A program made the position numbers and the translations under genes. A stretch of 33,347 nucleotides of DNA, taken from NCBI GenBank assembly GCA_947452785.1, contig CANGDZ010000041.1, positions 1 through 33,347 of the forward strand. Reading direction: 5' to 3'. Below, piece by piece: positions 1 to 9,063 of this stretch. The first letter of the stretch is position 1; every line of letters begins with the position of its first letter. The notes beneath the pieces are model-generated. The model saw nothing but the letters and a program-made list of their open reading frames with translations, made no database searches and had not been told where the DNA came from. Source of the DNA: Comamonadaceae bacterium. Lineage in GTDB: Bacteria > Pseudomonadota > Gammaproteobacteria > Burkholderiales > Burkholderiaceae_C.

Positions 1-959
1 AACTGCTGGGCCAAAGCCATGACCTGTGGCAAAGCATCGACCGCATCTGCGGCCACCGCATGCCGGTGCGGCATGCTGCGCAGCCAGGTGATTTGGCGTT
101 TGGCGAGTTGGCGGGTGGCAAAAATACCCAAGTCCCGCATCTTGCCGTGTATCTGTTCCATGGGCGCGTGAGACTCTAGCGTTTCCCAGACTTGGCGGTA
201 GCCGACGCAGCGCATGGACGGCAGATCGGCATGCAAATCACCCCTTGCGCGCAGCGCTTGAACTTCGGCCACAAAGCCGTGTCCCAGCATGTGGTCAAAA
301 CGCTGGGCAATGCGTGCATGCAGCCACGAACGGTCCACAGGCTCCAGCGAGATCAAGGCAATGTCCAGACGTGCAGGGGCGTGGGTATCTCGGGTTTGAA
401 AGGATGAAATGGGCCGTCCGGTGAGCTGCCAGACCTCAAGCGCGCGCAGAATGCGCTGGGTGTCGGCGGGCGCCAAACGCGCCGCTGTGACCGGGTCGAC
501 CTGTTGCAAGTGCGTGTACAGCGGCGCCAGCCCCTCTTGAGTCAAAGTCTCGTGCAAGGCTGCGCGCACCTCGGGGTGGGCCGGTGGCATGTCGCTCAGG
601 CCTTCAAACAAGGCTTTGAAATACAGCATGGTGCCGCCGACCAACAAAGGCGTGCGGCCGCGCGCTCTGATCTGCGCCATCAGCAGCTCGGCGTCACGCA
701 CAAACTCGGCTGCGCTGTAGGCGTTCAGCGGGTCGCGGATGTCAATCAAATGGTGCGGTACCGCCGCTAACTCGGCCGCCGTCGGTTTGGCCGTGCCAAT
801 GTCCATGCCGCGAAACACCAGCGCCGAATCCACGCTAATGATTTCAATACCACCGCGCTCGCGCCACTGATCGGCCAGCGCCAAAGCAGCTGCCGTTTTG
901 CCGCTGGCTGTGGGGCCTGCCAGGGCCAGGGCCTTAGGCTGTGGCCTTGCGGTGTTCAT
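1..959 (-). CDS. miaA: tRNA dimethylallyltransferase MiaA (3' end outside window)
   Basis: MiaA transfers a dimethylallyl group to N6 of A37 in tRNAs that read codons starting with U. The reading frame runs from ATG at 959 to the left edge without a stop (319 codons visible), so at most a short C-terminus is missing. Visible motifs are the P-loop GPTASGKT at residues 15-22 and the signature [16 protein letters not shown] near residues 44-59, which closely matches the E. coli enzyme. The ATG overlaps the TGA of the upstream MFS gene (ATGA, 956-959), so translation is probably coupled. Placement downstream of mutL is the usual proteobacterial order, here with a transporter gene in between. Identity is secure. 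Confidence 0.96.
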   Translation of the reverse strand, partial: MNTARPQPKALALAGPTASGKTAAALALADQWRERGGIEIISVDSALVFRGMDIGTAKPTAAELAAVPHHLIDIRDPLNAYSAAEFVRDAELLMAQIRARGRTPLLVGGTMLYFKALFEGLSDMPPAHPEVRAALHETLTQEGLAPLYTHLQQVDPVTAARLAPADTQRILRALEVWQLTGRPISSFQTRDTHAPARLDIALISLEPVDRSWLHARIAQRFDHMLGHGFVAEVQALRARGDLHADLPSMRCVGYRQVWETLESHAPMEQIHGKMRDLGIFATRQLAKRQITWLRSMPHRHAVAADAVDALPQVMALAQQ

Positions 960-2170
960 TTGCCCAATGCAGGCAAGCGCCGCACCCAAGTCCAGGCCAG
1001 CAGGCCAATGATGAGGCTCCACAGCAGCATGCCGTGGGCCAGAGCCAAGCTGGGCTGCGCCATGTGCGCGCCCAGCCAGCCGCCCATGAAGAAGGCGCCC
1101 AGCATCATCAAAAAGCCGTTCAGCGCCGAGGCCGTGCCCGCCATGCGCGGGAAGGGCGCCACCGCGCCGCTTTGCCCACAAGGTTGATGCACGCCATGCG
1201 CCAGCATGAACAGGTACACCGGCCCCATGACGGCCCAAGGGCCGTACCAAGACTGGTCTTGACCGGCATAGGCCAGCACCGTGATCGAGATGCCGCCTGC
1301 CAGCGTAAAGCAGGAGGCCAGCGCCACGCATTTTTGCACGCTCATGCGCAGTAGCAACCAACGGCAAATGAAGGTGCCCACGATGTAGGAAAACGACATC
1401 GACAACATCAACAAACCGTAGTGTGTTTTGCTCAAACCAAACTGGCGCACAAACACAAAAGAAGACGCGGCCAAGAAGGTGAACAGGCCCAAGTAGGAGG
1501 CCGACGACAAGGCGCAGTAAGCCCGAAACGTCGGGTTGCGCAGGATCACACCCCAGGCCTTGAACAGCGCCACAGGCTCCAAGGCTTGCAGGTTGGGACT
1601 CACCAGCGTTTCTTTGAAACGCAGCATCAGCACCCCCCAGGTGAAGAGGCCAAACAGGGCCAACGCCATCAAAGCGGGTCGCCAGCCCCAGTGATCGGTC
1701 AGCAGGCCGCCCAGGGGCGCGCAGGCACAGGCAATCACGCCCAGACCGGTCAAGGCTTGGGACATGACGCGCGCGCCTTCAACCGGCTGGTACAGATCTC
1801 GCACCACCGCACGCGCCGCCATCACGGCCGCGCCCATGGCCACGCCTTGCAAGGTGCGCCAAAGGATCAACAGGTCCATGGAGGGCGCCAGCGCACAACC
1901 GATCGAGGCCAGGCCGTAAGCGCCCATGCCCCACAGCAACACCGGGCGACGGCCAAAGCGGTCCGACAAAGGCCCCCAGACCAGTTGCGACAAACCAAAT
2001 GCCAGCAGCAGCGCCGTCAAGGTCAGTTGAGCTTGCGGCATGCTGGCGGCAAAGCCTTCCGTCAAGGTCGGCAGGGCGGGCAAATACAAATCGGTGGTGA
2101 CCGGTTGGATGCCCAGCAGCAAAGCCAGGATCAACACCACCCACACGCGGGGCATGGCGCTTTCTTTCAT
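956..2170 (-). CDS. Bcr/CflA-family MFS drug exporter
   Basis: This is a 404-residue inner-membrane transporter of the major facilitator superfamily with about 12 hydrophobic segments. The first segment carries [13 protein letters not shown], typical of the Bcr/CflA multidrug exporter group, and the loop after helix 2 has the MFS motif [12 protein letters not shown] proton-driven efflux role is inferred from the family; the substrate cannot be read from sequence. I chose ATG at 2170 because it overlaps the mutL TGA as ATGA; an internal ATG at 2155 (MPRVW) is an alternative, and the frame stays open upstream to 2224 inside mutL. Its own TGA overlaps the miaA start. It looks like a passenger gene inserted in the mutL-miaA operon. 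Confidence 0.9.
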   Translation of the reverse strand: MKESAMPRVWVVLILALLLGIQPVTTDLYLPALPTLTEGFAASMPQAQLTLTALLLAFGLSQLVWGPLSDRFGRRPVLLWGMGAYGLASIGCALAPSMDLLILWRTLQGVAMGAAVMAARAVVRDLYQPVEGARVMSQALTGLGVIACACAPLGGLLTDHWGWRPALMALALFGLFTWGVLMLRFKETLVSPNLQALEPVALFKAWGVILRNPTFRAYCALSSASYLGLFTFLAASSFVFVRQFGLSKTHYGLLMLSMSFSYIVGTFICRWLLLRMSVQKCVALASCFTLAGGISITVLAYAGQDQSWYGPWAVMGPVYLFMLAHGVHQPCGQSGAVAPFPRMAGTASALNGFLMMLGAFFMGGWLGAHMAQPSLALAHGMLLWSLIIGLLAWTWVRRLPALGK

Positions 2171-4203
2171 CAGCGGCCGCGCATGAACAAAGTGTCCAAC
2201 TCGCGCATGGTGACTTGCCGCCAAGTGGGGCGACCGTGGTTACATTGGTCCGAGCGCTCGGTCTCTTCCATCTGCCGCAGCAAGGCGTTCATTTCGTCCA
2301 AGGTGAGGCGTCGGTTCGCGCGCACCGCACCGTGGCAAGCCATGGTGCCCAAAATTTCATTGTGCGCGCGTTGCACCACGGTCGACGCATCGTGTTGCGC
2401 CAACTCGGCCAACACGCTGCGCGCCAACTCCACGGCGTCGCCCAGCGCCAAGGTGGTGGGCACGGCGCGCACCGCCAAGGTTTTGGCCGACAGGGGCGAA
2501 ATCTCCAGGCCCAGTTGGCTCAAAACCTCTTGGCATGTTTCGGCCGTGGCCACTTCGTTCGGCGTAGCGGCAAAGGTGGCCGGAATCAACAAGGGTTGGC
2601 TGCTGATTTGCGTCTGCGTCCATTGCTGCTTGAGCCGCTCGTAGACGATGCGTTCATGCGCGGCATGCATGTCGACCACGATCAGACCTTGTGCGTTTTC
2701 AGCCAGCACGTAGACACCTTGCAGTTGCGCAATGGCCCGGCCCAGCGGCCAGTCGCCTGGCGGTAAATCGGTGGGCATTGCCAGCGGCGCTGTGTCTGTG
2801 GGTGCGTCCATGCTAAGCACCGCTGAGACGTTGGGCTCGCCGAAGGCGGGCCGGGGAGAGCCCAAAGGCTCAAAGCCTGAACCGCTCGGCGCCGCACTGG
2901 CTGCGCCTTCTTGCGACGGGCCCCACAGGGCTTGCAGATCGGCCACGTGACGGCTGTACCGCGTGTCGCCTGAGGCTTGCCAGCCGAAGGCCTGCTTGTT
3001 GGGCGCACTAGGAGTGTCCAAGGCCATGCCGCGTTGCTGCCAGGCTGCCGACTCGGGCAGGCGCGGTGCAGCGGTGGCGGACAAATTAAAACCACCAGCG
3101 GTCGAGGCGTTCTCTGTGCCCAAGGCCTGCGCCGTAAGCGCATGCGCGCGCGGCACGGCCAAGGCGTTTTCAATGGCGTGGCGCACGGCCTGGTGGATCT
3201 CGCGGCTGTCGCGAAACCGCACTTCGATTTTGGTCGGGTGCACATTCACATCCACCCGGGTCGGGTCCATCTGCACGTACAGGGCGTACACCGGTTGGCG
3301 CTGGCCGTGCAGCACGTCTTCGTAAGCGCTGCGCGCACCATGGGTCAAGACCTTGTCGCGCACAAAGCGGCCGTTCACATACGCAAACTGGTGGTCGGGG
3401 CGCGAGCGCGCTGCGTCGGGCACACCCGCGCGCCCGGTGATCTGCACCGGACCAATGCGGTAGCTGACGGCCACCGACTGCGCCACAAAATCTTCGCCCA
3501 AGACATCGGCCAGGCGCTGCTCCAGGCCGGCCGGGCCGGGGTGGTTGCGCCATTGCTCGACCAGCTTGCCTTCATGCCAAATGGCAAAGCCCACGTCGGG
3601 CCGGGCTAGCGCATGGCGGCGCACGGACTCGATGCAGTGCGCCAATTCTGTGCCGTCGGACTTGAGGAATTTGCGCCGCGCCGGGGTGGAAAAAAACAGT
3701 TCTTTCACTTCCACCGTGGTGCCCGTCGCGCGCGCTGCAGGGCGTAACTCGCCGGTGCGCCCGTCCAGAATGCAAGCGTTGGCTTGGCCCTCGGTGCGCG
3801 ACAGCACCGTCATTTCGGACACCGAGTTGATGGCCGCCAAGGCTTCGCCCCGAAAACCCATGGTGGCCACGGACTCCAAATCGTCCAGGCTGCCGATTTT
3901 GCTGGTGGCGTGGCGCTTCAAGGCCACGGGCAGTTCATCGGGGGTAATGCCGGCGCCATCGTCTTCCACCGCAATCAAGCGCGTGCCGCCCGCCAACAGG
4001 CGCAGCGTGATCTGGCTCGCCCCCGCGTCCAAGGCGTTGTCCAGCAACTCGCGCACCACCGAAGCAGGGCGCTCCACCACTTCGCCCGCAGCAATCTGGC
4101 TGATCAACTCGTCTGGCAGCTCACGAATCGGGTGACGGGTCAAGGGCAATGGAGAAGAGGGGGAGGGGAGGCCTTCGGATGAGGCGGCAATTTCGGTGTT
4201 CAC
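2170..4203 (-). CDS. mutL: DNA mismatch repair protein MutL
   Basis: MutL couples MutS mismatch recognition to downstream repair. The N-terminal GHKL ATPase shows RELLDNALDAG (residues 51-61, Mg/ATP-binding Glu and Asn), DDGAGI (81-86), TSKIGS and GFRGEAL (117-122). A Pro/Ala-rich linker follows, then a C-terminal dimerisation domain. That domain has DMHAAHERIVYE from residue 511, ACHGA near 622 and CNHGRP at 654-659, which resemble the metal-binding motifs of endonuclease-type MutL. I chose GTG at 4203 (677 aa), preceded by TACAAT at 6 nt; the open frame reaches 4425 but would run into dedA, and the extra N-terminus is unlike MutL. It heads the mutL-MFS-miaA operon. Confidence 0.95.
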   Translation of the reverse strand: MNTEIAASSEGLPSPSSPLPLTRHPIRELPDELISQIAAGEVVERPASVVRELLDNALDAGASQITLRLLAGGTRLIAVEDDGAGITPDELPVALKRHATSKIGSLDDLESVATMGFRGEALAAINSVSEMTVLSRTEGQANACILDGRTGELRPAARATGTTVEVKELFFSTPARRKFLKSDGTELAHCIESVRRHALARPDVGFAIWHEGKLVEQWRNHPGPAGLEQRLADVLGEDFVAQSVAVSYRIGPVQITGRAGVPDAARSRPDHQFAYVNGRFVRDKVLTHGARSAYEDVLHGQRQPVYALYVQMDPTRVDVNVHPTKIEVRFRDSREIHQAVRHAIENALAVPRAHALTAQALGTENASTAGGFNLSATAAPRLPESAAWQQRGMALDTPSAPNKQAFGWQASGDTRYSRHVADLQALWGPSQEGAASAAPSGSGFEPLGSPRPAFGEPNVSAVLSMDAPTDTAPLAMPTDLPPGDWPLGRAIAQLQGVYVLAENAQGLIVVDMHAAHERIVYERLKQQWTQTQISSQPLLIPATFAATPNEVATAETCQEVLSQLGLEISPLSAKTLAVRAVPTTLALGDAVELARSVLAELAQHDASTVVQRAHNEILGTMACHGAVRANRRLTLDEMNALLRQMEETERSDQCNHGRPTWRQVTMRELDTLFMRGR

Positions 4204-4255
4204 CCGCAAATTGTAGGTCCTCTGTCCACCATGAGGTCCAAGGGATAATCGCCAC
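4204..4255. promoter_or_regulatory. Divergent mutL/dedA promoter region
   Basis: Only 52 bp separate the mutL GTG and the dedA ATG. On the minus strand TACAAT (4215-4210) lies 6 nt before the mutL GTG. On the plus strand GATAAT (4244-4249) lies 6 nt before the dedA ATG. Neither has a good TTGACA at 17 nt or a Shine-Dalgarno sequence, so leaderless transcripts are inferred from spacing alone. Confidence 0.55.
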
Positions 4256-4894
4256 ATGGACATCCTCATGCAACTCATCGATTTCATTCTCCACGTGGAC
4301 GTGCACCTGCGTGACTTTGTGGCGCAATACGGTGTGGCGGTATACGCCTTGTTGTTTGCCATTATTTTTGTGGAAACCGGCCTGGTCATCATGCCGTTCT
4401 TGCCCGGCGACTCGCTGCTGTTCATCGTGGGCGCCCTGTGCGGCGCCGACCTGATGAGCTTGTCGCTGGCCTTGTTGGTGATGGCGGTGGCGGCGATTGT
4501 GGGCGACCAGGTGAACTACAGCATTGGTCACTATTTCGGCCCCAAGGTCTTCCAGTGGGAAGACTCGCGCTTTTTCAATCGCGCGGCCTTTGATAAAGCC
4601 CATGCCTTCTACGAAAAGTACGGCGGCATCACCATCGTTTTGGCGCGATTCATGCCGTTCATTCGCACTTTTGTGCCCTTTGTGGCCGGGGTGGCCGCCA
4701 TGACGCGCAGCAAATTCACCGCCTACAACGTGAGCGGTGGTTTGTTCTGGGTGCTGAGCCTGACCCTTGCAGGTTACTTTTTTGGCAACTTGCCGTTTGT
4801 GCAAACCCATTTGTCCAAAATCATTTGGGCCATGATTTTGGTGCCAGGCTTGATCACCTTGGTCGGCGCTTGGCGCGCTCGCGGCAAGGCCTGA
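4256..4894 (+). CDS. DedA-family (VTT domain) membrane protein
   Basis: This 212-residue polytopic inner-membrane protein belongs to the DedA/SNARE-associated family. Members are implicated in undecaprenyl-phosphate or phospholipid translocation, proton-motive-force homeostasis and envelope integrity. The hallmark segments are E-x-GLVIMPFLPGDSLLF near residues 40-57 and RFMPFIRTFVPFVAG near residues 132-146. The second holds the conserved arginines of the re-entrant region. ATG at 4256 gives the normal family length and lies 6 nt after GATAAT. The gene is on the opposite strand to its neighbours mutL and amiC, interrupting an otherwise minus-strand cluster. Family assignment is firm; the exact substrate is unknown. 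Confidence 0.93.
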   Translation: MDILMQLIDFILHVDVHLRDFVAQYGVAVYALLFAIIFVETGLVIMPFLPGDSLLFIVGALCGADLMSLSLALLVMAVAAIVGDQVNYSIGHYFGPKVFQWEDSRFFNRAAFDKAHAFYEKYGGITIVLARFMPFIRTFVPFVAGVAAMTRSKFTAYNVSGGLFWVLSLTLAGYFFGNLPFVQTHLSKIIWAMILVPGLITLVGAWRARGKA

Positions 4895-4924
4895 ACACGG
4901 CCTGCCAGTTCATCACCGGCAAGG

Positions 4925-6400
4925 TCAAACCGCCCGGTTGCGGGCTAGCGGCGGGTTGCGTGCAAAGTAGGCTTTGATGCCTTTCATCAGGGCATCTGCC
5001 AAGCTCTCTTGGTAAACGGTGCTGCGCAGTTTGTCTTCTTCGTCGGGGTTGCTGATGAAGGCCGTCTCGACCAACACGCTTGGAATGTCTGGCGCTTTGA
5101 GCACGGCGAAACTGGCTTGCTCGACCTTGGGTTTGTGCAGGCGTCCGACCCCGCCGATTTCGCGCAGCATGGCCCCGCCCAGTTGCAGGCTGTCGTTGAT
5201 CTGGGCGGTGGTGCTCATGTCGAGCAGGGCGCGCTTGACCTGGGCGTCGTGCGCCACGATATTGACCCCGCCAATCAAGTCGGCTTTGTTTTCTTGGTTG
5301 GCCATCCAGCGCGCTGCACTGCTCGAAGCCCCGCCCTGGCTGAGGGCGAAGACGCTGGCGCCTTGGGCGTTGGGTGTGAAAAACGCGTCGGCATGGATGC
5401 TGACAAACAAGTCAGCTTGTACATTGCGGGCTTTTTGCACCCGCACATGCAGGGGCACAAAAAAATCAGCATCGCGCGTCAAAAAGGCGCGCATCGGGCT
5501 GCCGTTCACATTCGTGGCGTTGATGCGTTCTTTCAAGCGGTGGGCAATTTGCAGCACCACGTCTTTTTCGCGCGTGCCCGCAGGCCCCACTGCGCCGGGG
5601 TCCTCGCCGCCGTGTCCCGGGTCCAGCGCGATGATGATCAAACGGTCGGTGCGCTGCGGACTGGTGGCGCGTGGAGGGTGGTCCGGGCTGTCGAGGTAGA
5701 CGCCAGGGTCGGGCCTTGGCGTGCGCCGGGTCATCAACTCGGCGGAGTCGGAGCCCGCGACCGCGCCGATGGCTGGCACCGATGGCGGGGCGATGGCCGG
5801 GCCGCTTGGCTTGCCCGATTGTTTGCGGATCAACTCACCCAGCGGGTCGGCGGTTCCCGCCAGCGGTGCTGGGGGTGTTGGCGCGGAAAGTGGAGAGGTA
5901 AGGGCAGAAGTGGGTGCAGCACCTTGCATACGCTCGTTGATCAAAGCTTCCAAAGGGTCGGTGGCCACGCGGGGGTACAGGTCCAGCACCAGCCGATGCT
6001 GGTAAGCGGCGACCGGGGCCAGGGCAAAGACCTGCGGCGCAATCTCGCGTTTCAGGTCAATCACCAGTCGCACCACGCCGGGGCTGTTTTGTCCCACGCG
6101 CACACCGGCAATGTTGGGGTCATCGGGCCTCACTTTGCCTACCAACTCTCGCAACGCGCTATTGAGTTCCAGGCCTTGAATGTCAATGGCCAAGCGCGGG
6201 GGTGAGGGAATGAAGGTTTGGGTCGCTTGCAGCGCGGTGTCCGATTCGAGCGTGACGCGGGTGTAATCGGCAGACGGCCAGACCCGCACTGCCAGCATGC
6301 TGGCGCCCCAGGCCAGTTGTCGACTGCCCAGCACCAGCACAGTCACGCCGGTTTGCAACAGTTTGCGTCGGTTCAGGCCTTGGCCTTGTTCAAAGCGCAT
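4925..6400 (-). CDS. amiC: N-acetylmuramoyl-L-alanine amidase (AmiC-type, Tat-exported)
   Basis: This periplasmic zinc amidase cleaves the septal peptidoglycan cross-bridge stem so that daughter cells separate. The N-terminus has a Tat signal, NRRKLLQ at residues 10-16 followed by a hydrophobic stretch. An AMIN septal-targeting domain spans about 36-145, then a Pro/Ala-rich linker, then the Amidase_3 domain (about 255-480). Zinc and catalytic residues are H263 (DPGHGGEDPGA), E278 (REKD), H336 (SIHAD) and E445 (VETAFISN). It is 491 aa, normal for betaproteobacteria. The ATG at 6400 overlaps the end of tsaE by 11 nt, implying coupled translation. AmiB versus AmiC naming is arbitrary here. Confidence 0.94.
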   Translation of the reverse strand: MRFEQGQGLNRRKLLQTGVTVLVLGSRQLAWGASMLAVRVWPSADYTRVTLESDTALQATQTFIPSPPRLAIDIQGLELNSALRELVGKVRPDDPNIAGVRVGQNSPGVVRLVIDLKREIAPQVFALAPVAAYQHRLVLDLYPRVATDPLEALINERMQGAAPTSALTSPLSAPTPPAPLAGTADPLGELIRKQSGKPSGPAIAPPSVPAIGAVAGSDSAELMTRRTPRPDPGVYLDSPDHPPRATSPQRTDRLIIIALDPGHGGEDPGAVGPAGTREKDVVLQIAHRLKERINATNVNGSPMRAFLTRDADFFVPLHVRVQKARNVQADLFVSIHADAFFTPNAQGASVFALSQGGASSSAARWMANQENKADLIGGVNIVAHDAQVKRALLDMSTTAQINDSLQLGGAMLREIGGVGRLHKPKVEQASFAVLKAPDIPSVLVETAFISNPDEEDKLRSTVYQESLADALMKGIKAYFARNPPLARNRAV

Positions 6401-6845
6401 GCGGCAAACCTTGAATCAGAGACATGCCGGCATCGGAGCCGGCGCTGAAAAGTACATGCCGGGTCTCGTCCCCCGTCAATTCGATGGCGATGCTCAGGTC
6501 GGGCGTAGGCAAGCGGCCTGCGGCCTGGTTTGGCCACTCGGCCAGCTTCAGGCCAGGATTGGCAAAAATGTCGCGAAAGCCGGCGTCTTCCCATTCCTGG
6601 GGATCGTTGAAGCGGTAAAAATCAAAATGCCAGATCGCCAAGTCGCCGGCCTCGTGCGGCTCCACCACCGCATAGGTGGGGCTTTTGATGCGGCCGCTCA
6701 CGCCTAAGGCGCGAAGCAAATGCCGCACCAGCGTGGTTTTGCCGGCGCCCAAATTGCCTTGCAGCTCAATATAGCAATTGCGGATCGCCGGGTTGCGCGC
6801 CAGCGCCTGGGCGTAGGCCTGGGTGTCGTCTTCGCTGTGCCACAC
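6390..6845 (-). CDS. tsaE: tRNA threonylcarbamoyladenosine biosynthesis ATPase TsaE
   Basis: TsaE is the small P-loop ATPase that works with TsaB and TsaD to make t6A37 in ANN-decoding tRNAs. The Walker A motif GNLGAGKTTLVRH is followed by SPTYAVVEPH and HFDFYRF, both family signatures. The start is uncertain. No in-frame ATG lies near the usual position, and the GTG at 6845 gives 151 aa and the expected ~30 residues before the P-loop. The open frame continues to an ATG at 6962 but would overlap the divergent queG gene by about 80 bp. The stop overlaps amiC. Adjacency to ami and mutL matches the classical yjeE-amiB-mutL order. Confidence 0.92.
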   Translation of the reverse strand: MWHSEDDTQAYAQALARNPAIRNCYIELQGNLGAGKTTLVRHLLRALGVSGRIKSPTYAVVEPHEAGDLAIWHFDFYRFNDPQEWEDAGFRDIFANPGLKLAEWPNQAAGRLPTPDLSIAIELTGDETRHVLFSAGSDAGMSLIQGLPHAL

Positions 6846-6866
6846 GCATCGTGCGCTGGGAGTTCC

Positions 6867-6878
6867 TACAATCGGCGG
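6867..6878 (+). promoter_or_regulatory. -10 element just before queG
   Basis: TACAAT at 6867-6872 is followed by CGGCGG and then the queG GTG. With usual -10 to +1 spacing the transcript would begin at or next to the GTG. There is no Shine-Dalgarno motif, so a leaderless queG mRNA is inferred. No convincing -35 hexamer is visible. Confidence 0.5.
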
Positions 6879-8024
6879 GTGACTGCTGTTCGTACTCAGA
6901 TCGATCCTTTGGTGTTGTGGCCCCAAGTGCAAACTTGGGCGCGGGAACTTGGATTTTCGCAAATTGGCGTGACCGGTGTGGATTTGTCCAACGCAGAGCC
7001 GGGTTTACAGGCCTGGTTGGCGGCGGGCTTTCACGGCGGCATGGACTACATGGCGGCCCACGGTCTGAAACGCGCCCGCCCTGCCGAACTGGTGCCCGGC
7101 ACGGTCAGCGTGATCACCGCACGCATGGATTATCTGCCCATGCACACTGAGGGCGATTGGGTGGCGCAAGAAAACGCACGTGCTACCCGGCCGGGCGAGG
7201 CCGTGGTCTCGCTGTATGCCCGGGGGCGCGACTATCACAAGGTGCTGCGCAGCCGCCTGCAAAAGTTGCAAGAAAAATTAGCGCAAGCCATCGGCCCCTT
7301 TGGCCATCGCGTGTTCACCGATTCGGCGCCGGTGCTGGAGGCCGAACTGGCCCAAAGGAGTGGCCTGGGCTGGCGCGGCAAGCACACCTTGGTGCTGCAG
7401 CGCGAAGCGGGGTCGATGTTTTTTCTGGGCGAATTGTTCATCGACTTTGCCTTGCCGCACAGCGAGCCGGTGACCGCCCATTGCGGCCAATGCAGCGCTT
7501 GCATTGACCTTTGCCCCACGGCGGCGATTGTGGGCCCGCAACGCTTGGATGCGCGCCGCTGCATCTCGTATCTGACCATCGAGCACGAAGGCCCGATTCC
7601 GATGGCGCTGCGACCCTTGATCGGCAACCGGATTTACGGCTGCGATGAATGCCAACTGGTGTGCCCCTGGAACAAATACGCGCAGCGCAGCGCCTTGCCT
7701 GACTTCGATCCGCGTCCGGGCTTGGCGGGCGCCTCGGTGGCCGCTATGCTGGCCTGGGACGAGGCCGAATTTTTACGCCGTACCGAAGGCAGCGCGATTC
7801 GCCGCATTGGTCATGCCCGCTGGCTGCGCAACCTGGCCTTGGCGGCGGGCAATGCCTTGGCCGTTCAGCAGCTCAAGGCATTAGCGCCAACGCCGCCCAT
7901 CGCCACAGAAACCTTGAGCGCCGCCGAGGCACAGGATCTCCAAACGCTGTTGCAGGGACTGACCCAGCATGCCGACGAGGTGGTGCGCGAACAAGCGACG
8001 TGGTCGCTGGCGCAGGCGCTCTGA
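6879..8024 (+). CDS. queG: Epoxyqueuosine reductase QueG
   Basis: QueG is the cobalamin-dependent iron-sulfur enzyme that reduces epoxyqueuosine to queuosine at tRNA position 34. The C-terminal half shows two [4Fe-4S] sites: C202-x2-C205-x2-C208-x3-C212 (CGQCSACIDLCP), and C228 with C255-x2-C258-x3-C262 (CDECQLVCPWN). The catalytic-aspartate motif TDSAPVLE is near residue 148. After the ferredoxin domain a HEAT-like tail ends at residue 381. I chose GTG at 6879 because it follows TACAAT by 6 nt and gives the family length; the open frame extends upstream to 6720 inside tsaE. The gene is divergent from tsaE, with 33 bp between their chosen starts. Confidence 0.95.
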   Translation: MTAVRTQIDPLVLWPQVQTWARELGFSQIGVTGVDLSNAEPGLQAWLAAGFHGGMDYMAAHGLKRARPAELVPGTVSVITARMDYLPMHTEGDWVAQENARATRPGEAVVSLYARGRDYHKVLRSRLQKLQEKLAQAIGPFGHRVFTDSAPVLEAELAQRSGLGWRGKHTLVLQREAGSMFFLGELFIDFALPHSEPVTAHCGQCSACIDLCPTAAIVGPQRLDARRCISYLTIEHEGPIPMALRPLIGNRIYGCDECQLVCPWNKYAQRSALPDFDPRPGLAGASVAAMLAWDEAEFLRRTEGSAIRRIGHARWLRNLALAAGNALAVQQLKALAPTPPIATETLSAAEAQDLQTLLQGLTQHADEVVREQATWSLAQAL

Positions 8025-8049
8025 GCATGGCGCGCGCCGTGCCTTGCAA

Positions 8050-8955
8050 TTAGCGCAGCACCACCAACGCAAACGGCAAACTCACCATGCCCAGCAAGGT
8101 CGACAGGGTGACCAGTGCCGCGACATAGGGACCGTTGTAGCCCATGCGGGCGGCCAGTACGTAGCAACTCGAAGCGGTGGGCAAGGCCGAAAATGCCAGC
8201 AGCACCGTGGTTTGTGTGGCAGACAGGTGAAATGCCTGCGCCAAGAAAAAAGCCACCAAGGGCAATACCAGATGCCGCAAGCTCAAGACCGACAGACCGA
8301 GTAATTTGCCCTCCTTCAAACTGCTCAATTGCATGCCCGCGCCTGCACACATGAGCCCCAGCGCCAGTGAGGCTGCGCCGATGCGGCTCACGCTCGGGTC
8401 CAACCAAGTGGGGATGCGAAAGCCGAGAAAATTACAGGTCAAACCCGCGAAGGTGGCCAGGATCAAAGGGTTGCGCAGCAACTCGCGCCAAAAACTGCTT
8501 TGCGCATGCCGCGCCATGGGCCAGACCGCAGCCATGTTGAACATGGGCACGCAAAAACCGATCAACACCGCAATCAACACCAAGCCCTCGGCCCCTGCCA
8601 AGCGTTCGGCCAGTGCCAGTGCAATGTAGGAGTTAAAGCGAAAGCCGATCTGGGCCGCTGCCGCATGATCTTTGCGGTCGATGAAGCGGCCCAGGACGGG
8701 CCAGTAAGGCAGGCTGTAGGACAGGGCGATGGCGATCAGACCCATGCAGACGCCGGCAGCGATCAGATTGGAGGCTGCCGCCAGGTCGAGTGGGCTTCTC
8801 ACAATCGAGTGAAACAACAGTACCGGAAATAAGAAAAAATAGACCAGTGGCTCGACCTGTTGCCACACTTCGCGGTTCAGGGCGGTGTAACGGCAGACCA
8901 GGTAGCCGCACAAAATCAAAGAAAAATCGGGGACAAGGAGTTGAGCGTAATTCAC
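8050..8955 (-). CDS. AEC (auxin efflux carrier)-family permease
   Basis: This is a 301-residue inner-membrane protein of the AEC family, whose bacterial members transport malate, malonate or other organic acids. The sequence is almost entirely hydrophobic, with about ten segments. Family-like stretches are LVYFFLFPVLLFHSI near the N-terminus and LPLVAFFLAQAF plus AALVTLSTLLGMVSLP in the second half. I prefer GTG at 8955 (NYAQLLVPDFSLI) because TATGCT lies 7 nt before it. An ATG at 8967 is in frame but would sit inside that -10. The frame continues open to 9558 across the divergent TctC gene, which I discount. Convergent with queG; the substrate is unknown. Confidence 0.87.
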   Translation of the reverse strand: MNYAQLLVPDFSLILCGYLVCRYTALNREVWQQVEPLVYFFLFPVLLFHSIVRSPLDLAAASNLIAAGVCMGLIAIALSYSLPYWPVLGRFIDRKDHAAAAQIGFRFNSYIALALAERLAGAEGLVLIAVLIGFCVPMFNMAAVWPMARHAQSSFWRELLRNPLILATFAGLTCNFLGFRIPTWLDPSVSRIGAASLALGLMCAGAGMQLSSLKEGKLLGLSVLSLRHLVLPLVAFFLAQAFHLSATQTTVLLAFSALPTASSCYVLAARMGYNGPYVAALVTLSTLLGMVSLPFALVVLR

Positions 8956-8968
8956 GGGCCCGAGCATA
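8956..8968 (-). promoter_or_regulatory. -10 element just before the AEC permease
   Basis: Read on the minus strand, TATGCT (8968-8963) is followed by CGGGCCC and then the GTG at 8955. This helps decide the start and fits the leaderless pattern seen at other genes here. No Shine-Dalgarno motif is present. Confidence 0.4.
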
Positions 8969-8995
8969 CCGGGTTTGCTCGTCCGGGGCTGTCGC

Positions 8996-9053
8996 TTGGG
9001 TTGGCCTGCAACTTTGTGATTATGATGATGCGGTTGAGGTCCTTTTTCAGGAG
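8996..9053 (+). promoter_or_regulatory. Putative promoter and RBS of the Bug/TctC receptor gene
   Basis: TATGAT (9021-9026) is a good -10 candidate with TTGGGT (8996-9001) about 19 nt upstream. A clear Shine-Dalgarno AGGAG (9049-9053) precedes the ATG at 9064 by 10 nt. Unlike several neighbours, this gene therefore has a conventional leader. Confidence 0.4.
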
Positions 9054-9063
9054 AAAAAAGTAT

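Noticed and set aside
1421..2644. 407-codon plus-strand open frame across the MFS and mutL genes
   Set aside because: Gln/His/Arg-rich translation typical of the antisense of GC-rich coding DNA; both underlying minus-strand genes have clear motifs.
4204..4425. N-terminal extension of MutL to 4425
   Set aside because: Overlaps dedA, has no MutL-like sequence and would pass through the likely promoter; GTG at 4203 fits better.
5009..6205. 398-codon plus-strand open frame opposite amiC
   Set aside because: No recognisable domain; amiC on the other strand has a Tat signal, AMIN domain and complete zinc site.
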